Assembly (NCBI RefSeq): GCF_003369445.1
Contig: NZ_QRCU01000059.1
Location: 153,561 to 217,560 of the forward strand
From: Arthrobacter silvisoli
Lineage (GTDB): Bacteria > Actinomycetota > Actinomycetes > Actinomycetales > Micrococcaceae
Direction of reading: 5' to 3'
DNA length: 64,000 bases
Shown: positions 52,024 through 60,626 of the stretch, in pieces
Position numbering within the stretch: position 1 is the first letter of the stretch
Layout of the letters: each line of letters starts with the position of its first letter
Position numbers and translations under genes: made by a program
The notes under the pieces: generated by a model
What the model saw: the letters and a program-made list of their open reading frames with translations, nothing else
Databases searched by the model: none
Told to the model about the DNA's origin: nothing

Positions 52024-52764
52024 ATGAGCATGGATATCGTGGGGTCAACCGGGAACCGTGACGGACACACACGGCCTCCGCGACTGAGGCTGGCGGTGCT
52101 GGACATGGTGGGCACCACCATCACCGACGATGGCCGCACCGAGCAGGCCATGGCGCGGGCCTTGCTCGAACACGGCGTGGAGCCGGGGTCCGCACGTTTC
52201 GAGAGCATGCTCGGCTACGCCCGGGACACCATGGGGTACTCGAAGGCGACGGTCTTCACCCACCTCTTCGACGACCCGCGCACAGCCGAGAGCGCCAACA
52301 AGGTCTTCGAGCTGGCCTACGACGAGCTGATCGCCGACGGCGGGGTCCGCGCCATCCAGGGCGCCGCGGAAACCATCGCCTGGCTGCGTGACGCCGGCAT
52401 GAAGGTCTGCCTGGCCACCGGCTTCGGCCGGCACACCCAGAATATGGTCCTTGAATCCCTCGGCTGGATGGGGGAGGCGGACCTCAGCCTGTGCCCGGAT
52501 GACGCCGGCCGTGGCCGCCCCTACCCGGACATGATCCTCACCGCAGTCCTGGCCCTCGACGTGGACGACGTCAGAGAGGTCGTGGTCGTCGGCGACGCCA
52601 GTTCCGACATGCTGTCGGGCGTGCGGGCGGGCGCTTCCGCTGTGGTGGGAGTCCTCAGCGGATCCCACTCGGAGGCGACACTCCGCGCTGCGGGGGCTAC
52701 CGACGTCGTGCCTTCCATCAGGAACCTGCCGGCACTCCTGGAACCCCGCGCGGCCCGGCTCTAG
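52024..52764 (+). CDS. phosphonatase-like HAD hydrolase
   Basis: 246 residues. Motif I is LDMVGTT, the DxxGTT form of phosphonatase-like hydrolases; motif II lies in CLATGFGR; motif III region GRGRPYPDMI; motif IV VVVVGDASSDMLSGVRAGA. The cap contains the helix pair of the PhnX-like branch. It may act on a phosphonate or a phosphorylated by-product; no phosphonate transporter is nearby. AAAGGGGAA precedes the ATG at 52024, which is preferred over the open frame back to 51889. Confidence 0.87.
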   Translation: MSMDIVGSTGNRDGHTRPPRLRLAVLDMVGTTITDDGRTEQAMARALLEHGVEPGSARFESMLGYARDTMGYSKATVFTHLFDDPRTAESANKVFELAYDELIADGGVRAIQGAAETIAWLRDAGMKVCLATGFGRHTQNMVLESLGWMGEADLSLCPDDAGRGRPYPDMILTAVLALDVDDVREVVVVGDASSDMLSGVRAGASAVVGVLSGSHSEATLRAAGATDVVPSIRNLPALLEPRAARL

Positions 52765-52787
52765 CGGGGCGCCCGGCTGCAGCGGAG

Positions 52788-54374
52788 TTAGCAGCGGGTG
52801 CCGTCGACGGGCAGCTTGCCGTTCAGGAAGTAGTCGTCGACGGCGGTGGAGACGCAGCGGTTGGAGCGGCCATAGGCGGTGTGTCCTTCGCCCTGCCAGG
52901 TCACCAGGGATGCGTTCCCCAGCTGCTTGCGCATGGCCTCGGCCCAGGCGAGCGGAGTGGCGGGATCACCAGTGGTGCCGATGACGACGATCGGGGACTG
53001 GCCCGAGTACTTGGCGGGCTCCGGGGAACCGACAGGCTTGAACGGCCAGTCCCTGCAGTTCAGTCCGCCGTAGGCAAAGTAGGGGCCGAAGGTGGGCGCC
53101 ACCTTCTTGAGCCGGGCAGCCTCGGCCCGCATTCCTGCTGTATCGGTGACCATGGGATAGTCGAGGCAGTTGATGGCGTTGAAGGCGAACCCCGTGTTGG
53201 AGCTGTAGGTGCCATCCGGGTTACGGTCGGCACCCAGGTCGGCGATGCGCAGCATGAGGGAGAGGTCTCCGTCGAAGGCGGAGCTCAGCGCCTGCGTGAG
53301 CACGGGCCAGGAGGAGTCGTCGTAGAGCGGCGTGTACAGGCCGCTGACCAGTGTGGGGCCGGTGACCAGCCGGCCGTCGTCGGCCGGTTCCGGATTGGCG
53401 TCGACGCTGGAGACAAGGTCCTGGATCTGGCGGATGCCGTCATCCACGCTGCCGGACAACGGGCAGTCCGACTGACCCAGGCAGTCCTCCACGTAGCTGC
53501 GGAGGGACTTTTCGAAGGCGGCTGCCTGCTGGGACGTCAGGTCCTCGTTGCTGAGGGCCAGGTCAACAGCCCCGTCCAGCACGAGCCGGCCAACGTTGTC
53601 GGGAAACTGCTCAGCGTAGGTGGCCCCGAGGGACGTCCCATAGGAGAAGCCCATGTAGTTGAGCTTGTTGTCGCCGAGCAGGGCCCGGAGGATGTCCATG
53701 TCCTTCGCCGAGCTGACGGTGTCGATGTGGCCGAGGGCGGGGCCGGATTTCTCAACGCATTTGGCGATGATCTCCTTGTTGTCGGCAATGGCCGCCTGGA
53801 GGCCGGCGTCGGTGTCGTAGTGGTACACCTTTTCGCGGGACTCGTCCCGCTCGATGTCGCTGAGGCAGGTAACGGGGGCCGAGCGCTTCACACCGCGCGG
53901 ATCGAAGCCCACCAGGTCAAAACCGGCCCTCAGCTTCGCCGTGAAGTGGCTCTTGCCGGCGTCCCGGACGAAGTCGTAGCCGGAGGCGCCAGGGCCGCCG
54001 GGGTTCACCAGGATGGAGCCCTTCTTGCCGCCGCGTGCAGGGAGCCGGATCGCGGCGATCACAATGTTGCCCGCTTCGGGGTGGGCGTAGTCGGTGGGCA
54101 CCTTGATGTTGGCGCATTGGAAGCCGCTTTCGCAGGAGCTCCAGCGAACGTTCTGGGAGTAGAAGGACTCAAGCCCTTTCGGAACGGACTTGAGGCTGTC
54201 CTGGTTCGGGCCGCTGCTGGTCGTGGAGCCGCCTCCGGAGCTCCCGCCGAGCGGCAGGGAGAACACGCAGCCACTGAGCAGGAGGCCGGCCGAAAGTGCC
54301 GCCGCAATCGCGCCCGCGACGCGGCGCAAGGGGGGCCGCCGGTGCTGTCCGGGCCGGAGTGTTGCGGGGTTCAT
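52788..54374 (-). CDS. secreted tripeptidyl aminopeptidase-like alpha/beta hydrolase (lipoprotein)
   Basis: 528 residues. A lipobox (LLSGC, Cys36) and Gly/Ser linker show membrane anchoring outside the cell. The hydrolase core has the oxyanion stretch NPGGPGASG, GFDPRGV, nucleophile Ser in GFSYGTSLG, the Asp region GTTGDPATP and His in GEGHTAYG, with a cap of paired cysteines (CLGQSDC, NCRDW), matching Streptomyces TAP and mycobacterial SlpD/CaeA relatives. It would trim tripeptides from secreted proteins. GAGGAG precedes the ATG. Confidence 0.92.
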   Translation of the reverse strand: MNPATLRPGQHRRPPLRRVAGAIAAALSAGLLLSGCVFSLPLGGSSGGGSTTSSGPNQDSLKSVPKGLESFYSQNVRWSSCESGFQCANIKVPTDYAHPEAGNIVIAAIRLPARGGKKGSILVNPGGPGASGYDFVRDAGKSHFTAKLRAGFDLVGFDPRGVKRSAPVTCLSDIERDESREKVYHYDTDAGLQAAIADNKEIIAKCVEKSGPALGHIDTVSSAKDMDILRALLGDNKLNYMGFSYGTSLGATYAEQFPDNVGRLVLDGAVDLALSNEDLTSQQAAAFEKSLRSYVEDCLGQSDCPLSGSVDDGIRQIQDLVSSVDANPEPADDGRLVTGPTLVSGLYTPLYDDSSWPVLTQALSSAFDGDLSLMLRIADLGADRNPDGTYSSNTGFAFNAINCLDYPMVTDTAGMRAEAARLKKVAPTFGPYFAYGGLNCRDWPFKPVGSPEPAKYSGQSPIVVIGTTGDPATPLAWAEAMRKQLGNASLVTWQGEGHTAYGRSNRCVSTAVDDYFLNGKLPVDGTRC

Positions 54375-54423
54375 GCGGTTCTCCTCATTACTGCGCTGGA
54401 TGCGGGTGCAGGGGTACTGGCTG

Positions 54424-55569
54424 TTATTGAATCAGGCTGCTTGCCATGGACTCCACCGCGAGCAGCGGTGCCACATTGCTGGTGGTGATCCGCACCCGTG
54501 CCTTGTTGATGGCGTCCATGCGGGCCAAGGTGATCTCCGGGGTCGAACCCGCGGCGTAGGCTTCCAGTTCGCTCCTGAGTTCAACGTTGACCAGGTCCAC
54601 GGCGTTCCCCAGCTGGATAATCAGGACGTCGCGGTAGAAGGAGAGCAGATCGGTGAGCGTGCGGTCCAGGGAGTCCGTGATGGAGCGTTTGGCGCGGCGC
54701 TTCTGGTCGTCTTCAAGCTGTTTGACCTGGCTGCGCATCGCGGGCGGCAGTGTCCCGGTGTCCGGTGCCCCGAGGCTTGCCAGGAGCGCGGCCTTTTCGG
54801 CGGCGTCGCGTTCCTCGTTTGAACTGTTCGCCTCGTCCGTGGCGATCTTCACGAGCTTCTCGGCCATCATGACGGCGGCGGTCACGCCGCGCAGCCCTAG
54901 GGGGAAACGGACCGTTTCCAGCCGCCGGGCGCGGGCCTCGGGGTCGCGGGCCAGACGCCTGGCGATCCCCACATGGCTTTGCGCCGCCCGGGCCGCGCGG
55001 TCGGCAAGGTCCGGTTCGACGCCGTCGCGCCGGACCAGCAGCGCGGCGACCTCGGCCGCCGGCGGAAGCCGCAGTCCCACCGGGCGGCAGCGGGAGCGGA
55101 TGGTAACGAGCACGTCCGCGGGGGAGGGGGCGCACAGCATCCAGATGGTGCGGGGTGTGGGTTCCTCGATCGCCTTCAGCAGCACGTTCGTGGTGCGCTC
55201 GGCCATGCGGTCGGCGTCTTCCACCACGATGATCCGCCAACGGCCCGACGACGGCCGGTCACCTGCCTTGGCCACCAGCTGCCGGGCTTCCTCGATGGTG
55301 ATAGTGAGCTTCTCGGTGCGGACGAAGGTCACATCCGAATGGGTTTCGGCCAGGATCGTGTGGCAGGAATGGCATTCGCCGCAGCCGCGCAGGGCGACGT
55401 CTTCCTGTTCGCAGTTCAGGGCAGCGGCAAAGGCCTTGGCGGCGTTCGACCGCCCCGAACCCGGCGGTCCCGTGAACAGCCAGGCATGCGTGAGCCCCTC
55501 GCCCTGCGCAGCCTGCCGGAGCTGGGCCACCACCGGTGCCTGGCCCTGAAGGTCGTCCCAGACGGTCAC
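54424..55569 (-). CDS. holB: DNA polymerase III subunit delta'
   Basis: 381 residues. Clamp-loader AAA+ fold: the P-loop reads GPPGSGRSNA, with Arg in place of Lys as is usual in actinobacterial delta' subunits; the zinc module CGECHSC; VEDADRM at Walker B; and the SRC motif IRSRCRPV. The subunit helps load the beta clamp. Its GTG start at 55569 overlaps the tmk stop (GTGA), so it is coupled to tmk. The frame continues upstream but only within tmk. Confidence 0.94.
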   Translation of the reverse strand: MTVWDDLQGQAPVVAQLRQAAQGEGLTHAWLFTGPPGSGRSNAAKAFAAALNCEQEDVALRGCGECHSCHTILAETHSDVTFVRTEKLTITIEEARQLVAKAGDRPSSGRWRIIVVEDADRMAERTTNVLLKAIEEPTPRTIWMLCAPSPADVLVTIRSRCRPVGLRLPPAAEVAALLVRRDGVEPDLADRAARAAQSHVGIARRLARDPEARARRLETVRFPLGLRGVTAAVMMAEKLVKIATDEANSSNEERDAAEKAALLASLGAPDTGTLPPAMRSQVKQLEDDQKRRAKRSITDSLDRTLTDLLSFYRDVLIIQLGNAVDLVNVELRSELEAYAAGSTPEITLARMDAINKARVRITTSNVAPLLAVESMASSLIQ

Positions 55570-56225
55570 GGCCGGCCTCCGGAGACGGGGGATTCCAGCA
55601 GTTGCCTGACCCGTTCGAGGATGCGTTCGGCGAGGTCCTCCACCGGGTCCTTCGCCGCGAGCACCAGATATGATGCCGGCCTGGCCGCCGCCAGTTCCAG
55701 GAAAGCGTGGCGGATGCGGGAATGGAAGTCGTCCGGTTCCGATTCGAGGCGGTCCTCGCCGGCGTTGCCGGCGGTGCGCCGCTCGCGGCCGTCCTCCGGG
55801 TGGACGTCCAACAGCACCGTCAGGTCCGGCACCAGGTTTTCGGTGGCCCATTCGTTCAGGTTGCGGACCTCGGCGGTGCCCAGCCCGCGGCCGGCACCCT
55901 GGTACGCCACCGAAGAGTCGATGTAGCGGTCGGTGATGACGACGGTGCCCTCCGCTAAAGCAGGCCGGATCACCTGGTGCGCATGGGCGGCCCGTGAGGC
56001 GGCGAACATCAGTGCCTCGGTGCGGGCGTCGATGGTGCCGTGGCCGTGGTCCAGCACAAGGGAACGCAGCTTCTCGCCGATGGGCGTTCCGCCGGGCTCA
56101 CGGGTCCGCAATACGGTATGGCCAAGGGATTCGAGGGCCTCGGCCAGGCGGGCGGCCTGCGTGGACTTGCCGGCTCCGTCCCCGCCCTCGAAGGCGATGA
56201 AGATTCCTCGGCTCTGCGTAGTCAC
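55566..56225 (-). CDS. tmk: thymidylate kinase
   Basis: 219 residues. It makes dTDP from dTMP and ATP. The P-loop is GGDGAGKST, the DRx motif TREPGGTPIGE and TDRYIDSSVAYQG, followed by the LID region. Start GTG at 56225, with TAACCT (56233-56238) 7 nt before it, indicates a leaderless mRNA; there is no Shine-Dalgarno. First gene of the tmk-holB pair, divergent from the trans-sulfuration gene. Confidence 0.94.
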   Translation of the reverse strand: MTTQSRGIFIAFEGGDGAGKSTQAARLAEALESLGHTVLRTREPGGTPIGEKLRSLVLDHGHGTIDARTEALMFAASRAAHAHQVIRPALAEGTVVITDRYIDSSVAYQGAGRGLGTAEVRNLNEWATENLVPDLTVLLDVHPEDGRERRTAGNAGEDRLESEPDDFHSRIRHAFLELAAARPASYLVLAAKDPVEDLAERILERVRQLLESPVSGGRP

Positions 56226-56303
56226 GGATCTAAGGTTACAGAGGATCCCTGACAGGCTCCGTTCGTGGCCTTCGCTGGGCCCACGCTGCCCGGTTCCGTG
56301 GTG

Positions 56304-56399
56304 GGTGGGCCCACACCGGCGAGGGGCCCAAGTCGAGCGCAGCGAGGCTTGGGAGCTGGTGGGGACGCAGCGGAGGTTAGGGACGGCGGGTGGGGAACT
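56304..56399. repeat. intergenic palindromic repeat, copy B (longest copy)
   Basis: Most of the 186-bp gap between the tmk and trans-sulfuration starts is a repeat in minus orientation. Its left part (56304-56334) matches copy C at 26 of 31 positions, its right part (56366-56399) matches copy A, and between them is a stem-loop with arms around CCCAAG and CTTGGG. Confidence 0.6.
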
Positions 56400-56411
56400 A
56401 CCCTTGTAGCC

Positions 56412-57596
56412 ATGAGCCTTTCGCGAGAGCATGCCGCTGAACTGTCGGCCGATACCGTGGTGGTCGCTGCCGGCCGCCCCGAACGCGCGCACGACGAAGC
56501 GGTGAACCCGCCCATCGTTCTGTCTTCCACCTACTACGGGACGGGTGCGCTCGGCGACGGCGACCGGGGCTACGGGCGGTACGCGAACCCCACCTGGGAC
56601 CCGTTCGAGGAAGCGCTGGCGCAACTTGAAGGCGCGGAGCTCCCCGGCCTTCTTTACGCCTCGGGACTTGCCGCGGTCAGCTCTGCCCTGTCACTGATCC
56701 CCGCGGGCGGGGTCCTGGTCATGCCGTCGCACAGCTACTCCGGCTCCCTCGTGATGGCCTCGGAACTCGCAGCCAAGGGGCACATTGAACTGCGCACAGC
56801 GGACATCGCGGACACCGATGCCGTGAAGGCACTGCTGGCCCCGGAGGACGGCAAGGCCGCGGACATGCTCTGGCTGGAAAGCCCCACCAACCCGATGCTC
56901 GGCATCGCCGATGTCCGGGCCCTCACGGACGCGGCCCATGCCGCCGGGGCGGTCGTCGTCACCGACAACACCTTCTCCACACCCCTCGTGCAGCAGCCGC
57001 TCGGCCTGGGCTCCGACGTCGTGCTCCATTCGGTGACCAAGTACCTGGCCGGCCATTCCGACGTCGTCCTCGGCGCTTTGGTGACGTCCAACCCGGAGCT
57101 CCGCGCCGAACTGCTGCACCAGCGCACCATCCACGGCGGCATCGCCGGGCCCTTCGAAGCCTGGCTCGCGCTGCGGGGCCTGCGCACCCTGGCGCTGCGC
57201 GTGGAGCGCTCACAGGCCTCGGCAGCAACCCTTGCCGAGCGGCTGAAGGACCATCCGCGGGTGGAAAGCATCCGTTTCCCCGGCCTGCCGCACGACCCCG
57301 GCCATGAGCGCGCCAGGAAGCAGATGAAGGGCTTCGGCTCCATCCTCTGCATCCAGGTGGCGGGCGACGCTTCCCGGAGCGCAGCCGACGCCGCAGACCA
57401 GTTCGTGAAGGCGCTCCGCCTCTGGATCCCGGCCACCTCCCTGGGCGGAGTCGAGTCCCTCATCGAACGCCGGCGCCGGCACGCAGCCGAACCGCAGAGC
57501 GTCCCGGAGAACCTGGTCCGGATGAGCGTGGGCATCGAGAACGTCGAGGACCTGTGGGCGGACCTGGAGCAGGCGCTGGCTTCCCTCGACGGCTAG
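56412..57596 (+). CDS. Cys/Met-metabolism PLP enzyme (cystathionine gamma-synthase/lyase-like)
   Basis: 394 residues. The PLP lysine lies in SVTKYLAGHSDVVLG, the PLP-phosphate-binding region in ASGLAAVSSALSLI, and the family signatures YGRYANPTWDPFEEALAQLE and LESPTNPMLGI are clear. It makes or breaks cystathionine or related thioethers; the exact reaction cannot be read. The start at 56412 has TACCCT (56399-56404) 7 nt upstream, so leaderless; longer in-frame versions run into the repeat. Confidence 0.9.
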   Translation: MSLSREHAAELSADTVVVAAGRPERAHDEAVNPPIVLSSTYYGTGALGDGDRGYGRYANPTWDPFEEALAQLEGAELPGLLYASGLAAVSSALSLIPAGGVLVMPSHSYSGSLVMASELAAKGHIELRTADIADTDAVKALLAPEDGKAADMLWLESPTNPMLGIADVRALTDAAHAAGAVVVTDNTFSTPLVQQPLGLGSDVVLHSVTKYLAGHSDVVLGALVTSNPELRAELLHQRTIHGGIAGPFEAWLALRGLRTLALRVERSQASAATLAERLKDHPRVESIRFPGLPHDPGHERARKQMKGFGSILCIQVAGDASRSAADAADQFVKALRLWIPATSLGGVESLIERRRRHAAEPQSVPENLVRMSVGIENVEDLWADLEQALASLDG

Positions 57597-57613
57597 TTCG
57601 GTACGCTTAGCCC

Positions 57614-57964
57614 GTGGACGGAAAATTCTTGATCGGAACCATCCAGGCCGGAATCTACTTCATCCTGGGCTTGATTGCCTTCGGGCTGGAGCTGTGGGCG
57701 CTGGTGGACTGCCTGCGCTACAAGCCCGCCCAGTTTGAGGCAGCGTTCAAGCGCACCAAGACTTTCTGGCTCGCTATGACCGGTACTTCGGCAGTCATCG
57801 GCGCTTTCACCGTCTTCGTCGGAGGCGGCAGTCTGGGGATCTTCGCCGTCGCAGCCGTCACCGCGGCCAGCGTCTACCTGGCCGATGTCCGCCCGGCCCT
57901 GCGGGAAATCGGCAACAGCGGCCGCAGCCAGGGCCCCTACGGGCAGGGCCCTTACGGCTGGTAA
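57614..57964 (+). CDS. DUF2516-family membrane protein
   Basis: 116 residues with three hydrophobic helices (TIQAGIYFILGLIAFGLELW, FWLAMTGTSAVIGAFTVFVG, GIFAVAAVTAASVYLADV) and the family pattern LVDCLRYKPAQFEAAFKRTK. The Gly/Tyr tail repeats GPYGQGPYG. Function unknown. GTG start with TACGCT (57602-57607) 6 nt before it, leaderless. Its last 13 bases overlap the convergent methyltransferase gene. Confidence 0.88.
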   Translation: MDGKFLIGTIQAGIYFILGLIAFGLELWALVDCLRYKPAQFEAAFKRTKTFWLAMTGTSAVIGAFTVFVGGGSLGIFAVAAVTAASVYLADVRPALREIGNSGRSQGPYGQGPYGW

Positions 57965-58782
57965 CCGCTCCCGGGCGGGGCCACCGCCATCCAGTCAACG
58001 GTCAGTTCGCCCAGCCGCCAGCGTGAAGGCCCGTCCTGGACCGGCCAGCCGGCGTCGTGCAGCGCAGCGCACATCGCCGTCCAGCGTTGGCGCTTGCCGA
58101 AGGACGCCATGGGCGCGGCCGCCAGCCATGCCTGGTCCATCGCCTGCAGGAAGGTGTGGATTTTTTCTCCGGGTACGTTGCGGTGGATGAGGGCTTTGGG
58201 CAGCCGTTCGGCGATGTCGGAGGGCAGTTCGAAGCTGCCGAAACGCACCGAAAAGCTCAGGCTCAACGGTCCGCCGATACCGAGGGCCACCCAGCTCATC
58301 CGCCGGCCGATCTCGTCGCAGGTGCCGTCGATGAACAGTCCGCCCGGAGCCAGGCGGGAGCACACCAGTTGCCAGATCGCCGCCACATCGTCCTCCTCGT
58401 ACTGCCGCAGCACGTTGAAGGCGCGCACCAGCACCGGTCTCCCGGGAACCGGCAGTTCGAATCCGCCCAGCTGGAAGCTCAGTCCGGGCCGCTCGAGTTC
58501 CTTGGCCAGGCGCACGCGCTCCGGTTCGATCTCGATCCCGCACACGCGCACATCCGGGCGCACGGCCTGCAGCCGCTCAAAGAGTTCGACGGCGGTGGCC
58601 GGCGAGGCGCCGTAGCCCAGGTCCACTACCAAGGGGTCGACGGCGGCGCGCAGCCGCCAGGCCTGCGGTCCGGCCAGCCAGCGGTCCAGCCGGCGCATGC
58701 GGTTGGGATTGGTGGTGCCGCGGGTGATGTTGCCTACCGGCTTGCCGTGCCTGCCTGTTACCCGTTCCGCTTTCTGGACCAC
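57952..58782 (-). CDS. class I SAM-dependent methyltransferase
   Basis: 276 residues. Motif I is VVDLGYGASPATAVEL, motif II region CGIEIEPERVRLAKE, and RAFNVLRQYEEDDV with GGLFIDGTCDE follow the class I order. The N-terminus GKPVGNITRGTTNPNRMRRL is basic. Substrate unknown. The GTG at 58782 has TAACCT (58789-58794) 6 nt upstream, a leaderless start, divergent from gpmA with 91 bp between starts. Confidence 0.87.
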   Translation of the reverse strand: MVQKAERVTGRHGKPVGNITRGTTNPNRMRRLDRWLAGPQAWRLRAAVDPLVVDLGYGASPATAVELFERLQAVRPDVRVCGIEIEPERVRLAKELERPGLSFQLGGFELPVPGRPVLVRAFNVLRQYEEDDVAAIWQLVCSRLAPGGLFIDGTCDEIGRRMSWVALGIGGPLSLSFSVRFGSFELPSDIAERLPKALIHRNVPGEKIHTFLQAMDQAWLAAAPMASFGKRQRWTAMCAALHDAGWPVQDGPSRWRLGELTVDWMAVAPPGSGYQP

Positions 58783-58873
58783 TCTCCAAGGTTAGCCGCC
58801 GCTCCGCCCGGTCAGGCCGCCGTCGGGCGTAACGCCCGGCAACGGCAGGTGCCGCTCGGATAGGATGAGGACC

Positions 58874-59620
58874 ATGACTTACAAGCTGATTCTGCTGCGC
58901 CACGGCCACAGCGACTGGAACGCCAAGAACCTGTTCACCGGCTGGGTGGACGTCGACCTGAACGACCAAGGCCGCGCGGAAGCAGCCCGCGGCGGGGAGC
59001 TCCTGGTTGAGAACAACGTTCTCCCGGACATCCTCTACACCTCCTTGCTCAAGCGCGCGATCAACACCGCCAACATCGCCCTGGACAAGGCCGACCGTGG
59101 CTGGATCCCGGTCAAGCGCGACTGGCGCCTCAACGAGCGCCACTACGGCGCCCTGCAGGGCAAGGACAAGGCCCAGACCCTCGCCGAGTTCGGCGAAGAG
59201 CAGTTCATGGAATGGCGCCGCAGCTACGACACCCCGCCGCCGCCCCTCTCCGACGACAGCGAGTTCTCGCAGGTCAACGACCCCCGCTACGCCGGCCTCG
59301 GTGACGCCCTGCCCCGCACGGAATGCCTCAAGGACGTCCTCGTGCGCCTGCTGCCGTACTGGGAATCGGACATCAAGGAAGACCTCAAGGCCGGCAAGAC
59401 CGTCCTGGTCACTGCGCACGGCAACTCCCTGCGGGCCCTCGTCAAGCACCTCGACGGCATCAGCGATGACGACATCGCCGGCCTGAACATCCCCACCGGT
59501 ATCCCGCTGGTGTACGAACTGGACGAGGACTTCCAGCCGATCAACCGCGGCGGCACCTACCTCGACCCCGAGGCCGCTGCCGAGTCCATCAAGGCCGTCG
59601 CCGCCCAGGGCAAGAAGTAA
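58874..59620 (+). CDS. gpmA: 2,3-bisphosphoglycerate-dependent phosphoglycerate mutase
   Basis: 248 residues. It interconverts 3- and 2-phosphoglycerate. The phosphohistidine motif is [10 protein letters not shown], with [14 protein letters not shown] and the second His in [11 protein letters not shown]. Start set at 58874 rather than 58865 because TAGGAT (58861-58866) lies 7 nt before it and the N-terminus [11 protein letters not shown] is standard. The mRNA should be leaderless. Confidence 0.95.
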   Translation: MTYKLILLRHGHSDWNAKNLFTGWVDVDLNDQGRAEAARGGELLVENNVLPDILYTSLLKRAINTANIALDKADRGWIPVKRDWRLNERHYGALQGKDKAQTLAEFGEEQFMEWRRSYDTPPPPLSDDSEFSQVNDPRYAGLGDALPRTECLKDVLVRLLPYWESDIKEDLKAGKTVLVTAHGNSLRALVKHLDGISDDDIAGLNIPTGIPLVYELDEDFQPINRGGTYLDPEAAAESIKAVAAQGKK

Positions 59621-59701
59621 AGCTCCGCGTGCCCTTCGCCGGGTGCTGCTCCTTCGTCGCTTTGACGCACTCCGGCCGAAGGACACACTCCGCGTTGTGT
59701 T

Positions 59702-59749
59702 AAACGACGTCGGCCGCTTACCTCGCAAGGCAAGCGGCCGACGTCGTTT
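59702..59749. terminator. bidirectional terminator between gpmA and phoU
   Basis: An 18-bp perfect stem (59702-59719 with 59732-59749) with a 12-nt loop, ending in GTTT on both strands. Confidence 0.88.
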
Positions 59750-59761
59750 GTTAAGGCAGTG

Positions 59762-60415
59762 TCAGAAGCCTTCCGGCTGCCACTCGCCGGTGACCAGGTA
59801 GCTGACCTTGCGGGCAACAGAAACACCGTGGTCGGCGAAGCGTTCGAAGTAGCGGCTCGCCAGGGCAACGTCCACGGTAGTCGACGGCGTCTCCTGCCAG
59901 GAGGGCTCGGCGATCGCCTTGAACACGCTCAGGTGCAGGTCATCGAGGGCGATGTTCAGCTTGACGATGTCGCGGGCAACCTCGAGGTCGCGGGTTTCGA
60001 GCAACTGGGTGACCTTGAGGCTGATGTCGAGGTCGATCTGCGCCATTTCCTTGAAGGTCGCGGTCAGGGCCTCCGGAATCACGGTGGCCGGGAAGCGCAG
60101 GCGTGCGAGCTGTGCCACGTGGCGGGCGAGGTCGCCCATGCGCTCCAGCGAGGCGCTCATCCGCAGCGAACCCACGATCATGCGCAGGTCGCTGGCCACC
60201 GGCCCCTGCAGGGCGAGGATATCGATGGCGCGCTCGTCCAGGCTGTTCTGCAGGAAGTCGATGCGGGCATCGGCCGCGATGACATCCTGTGCGAGGTCCA
60301 CATCGGCTCCCTCGAACGCCGTGGTAGCGTTCCGGATCGCCTCCGTGACCAGCTTTGAGATCTCGATGAGGTCTTCGCCCACCTGGGTGAGTTCCTCCTG
60401 AAAAACCTTGCGCAC
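59762..60415 (-). CDS. phoU: phosphate-signalling protein PhoU
   Basis: 217 residues, all helical with two PhoU repeats (first: EELTQVGEDLIEISKLV ... DLRMIVGSLRMSASLERMGD; second: LNIALDDLHLSVFKAI ... ASRYFERFADH), containing the metal-binding E(D)xxxD-type motifs. PhoU links the Pst transporter to the phosphate kinase and keeps it off when phosphate is plentiful. GTG start at 60415 with GAGAGGA upstream; the frame reaches 60463. Divergent from senX3 across a PHO box. Confidence 0.94.
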   Translation of the reverse strand: MRKVFQEELTQVGEDLIEISKLVTEAIRNATTAFEGADVDLAQDVIAADARIDFLQNSLDERAIDILALQGPVASDLRMIVGSLRMSASLERMGDLARHVAQLARLRFPATVIPEALTATFKEMAQIDLDISLKVTQLLETRDLEVARDIVKLNIALDDLHLSVFKAIAEPSWQETPSTTVDVALASRYFERFADHGVSVARKVSYLVTGEWQPEGF

Positions 60416-60527
60416 GTGGCGTCCTCTCTCTGTACGTTCCTGCAGTACATTCGTGCAGTGCATCCCCGCAGCGCGGCTGTACGGCGCGCACTGCTATATT
60501 GTCCAACCAGCAAGGGTGGCAGTGCGT

Positions 60528-60567
60528 GGTGAACGGCTGCGCATCTTTAGATGAACGTTAGTTGAAC
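60528..60567 (-). promoter_or_regulatory. PHO box (RegX3/PhoP-type), 11-bp phased units
   Basis: On the minus strand GTTCAAC (60561-60567), GTTCATC (60550-60556) and GTTCACC (60528-60534) fall on an 11-bp grid; the unit expected at 60539-60545 is poorly matched. The first two give GTTCAACTAACGTTCATC, the direct-repeat form of RegX3/PhoP sites. An AATATA-rich -10 region for phoU lies about 30 bp downstream, so the site is placed to activate phoU; it also sits upstream of senX3. Confidence 0.75.
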
Positions 60568-60626
60568 CGGGCCCGTTTGGCTGCCCGAGCCGAATTCGAC
60601 GTGTTGTGAACGCATATGCTGGAGGC

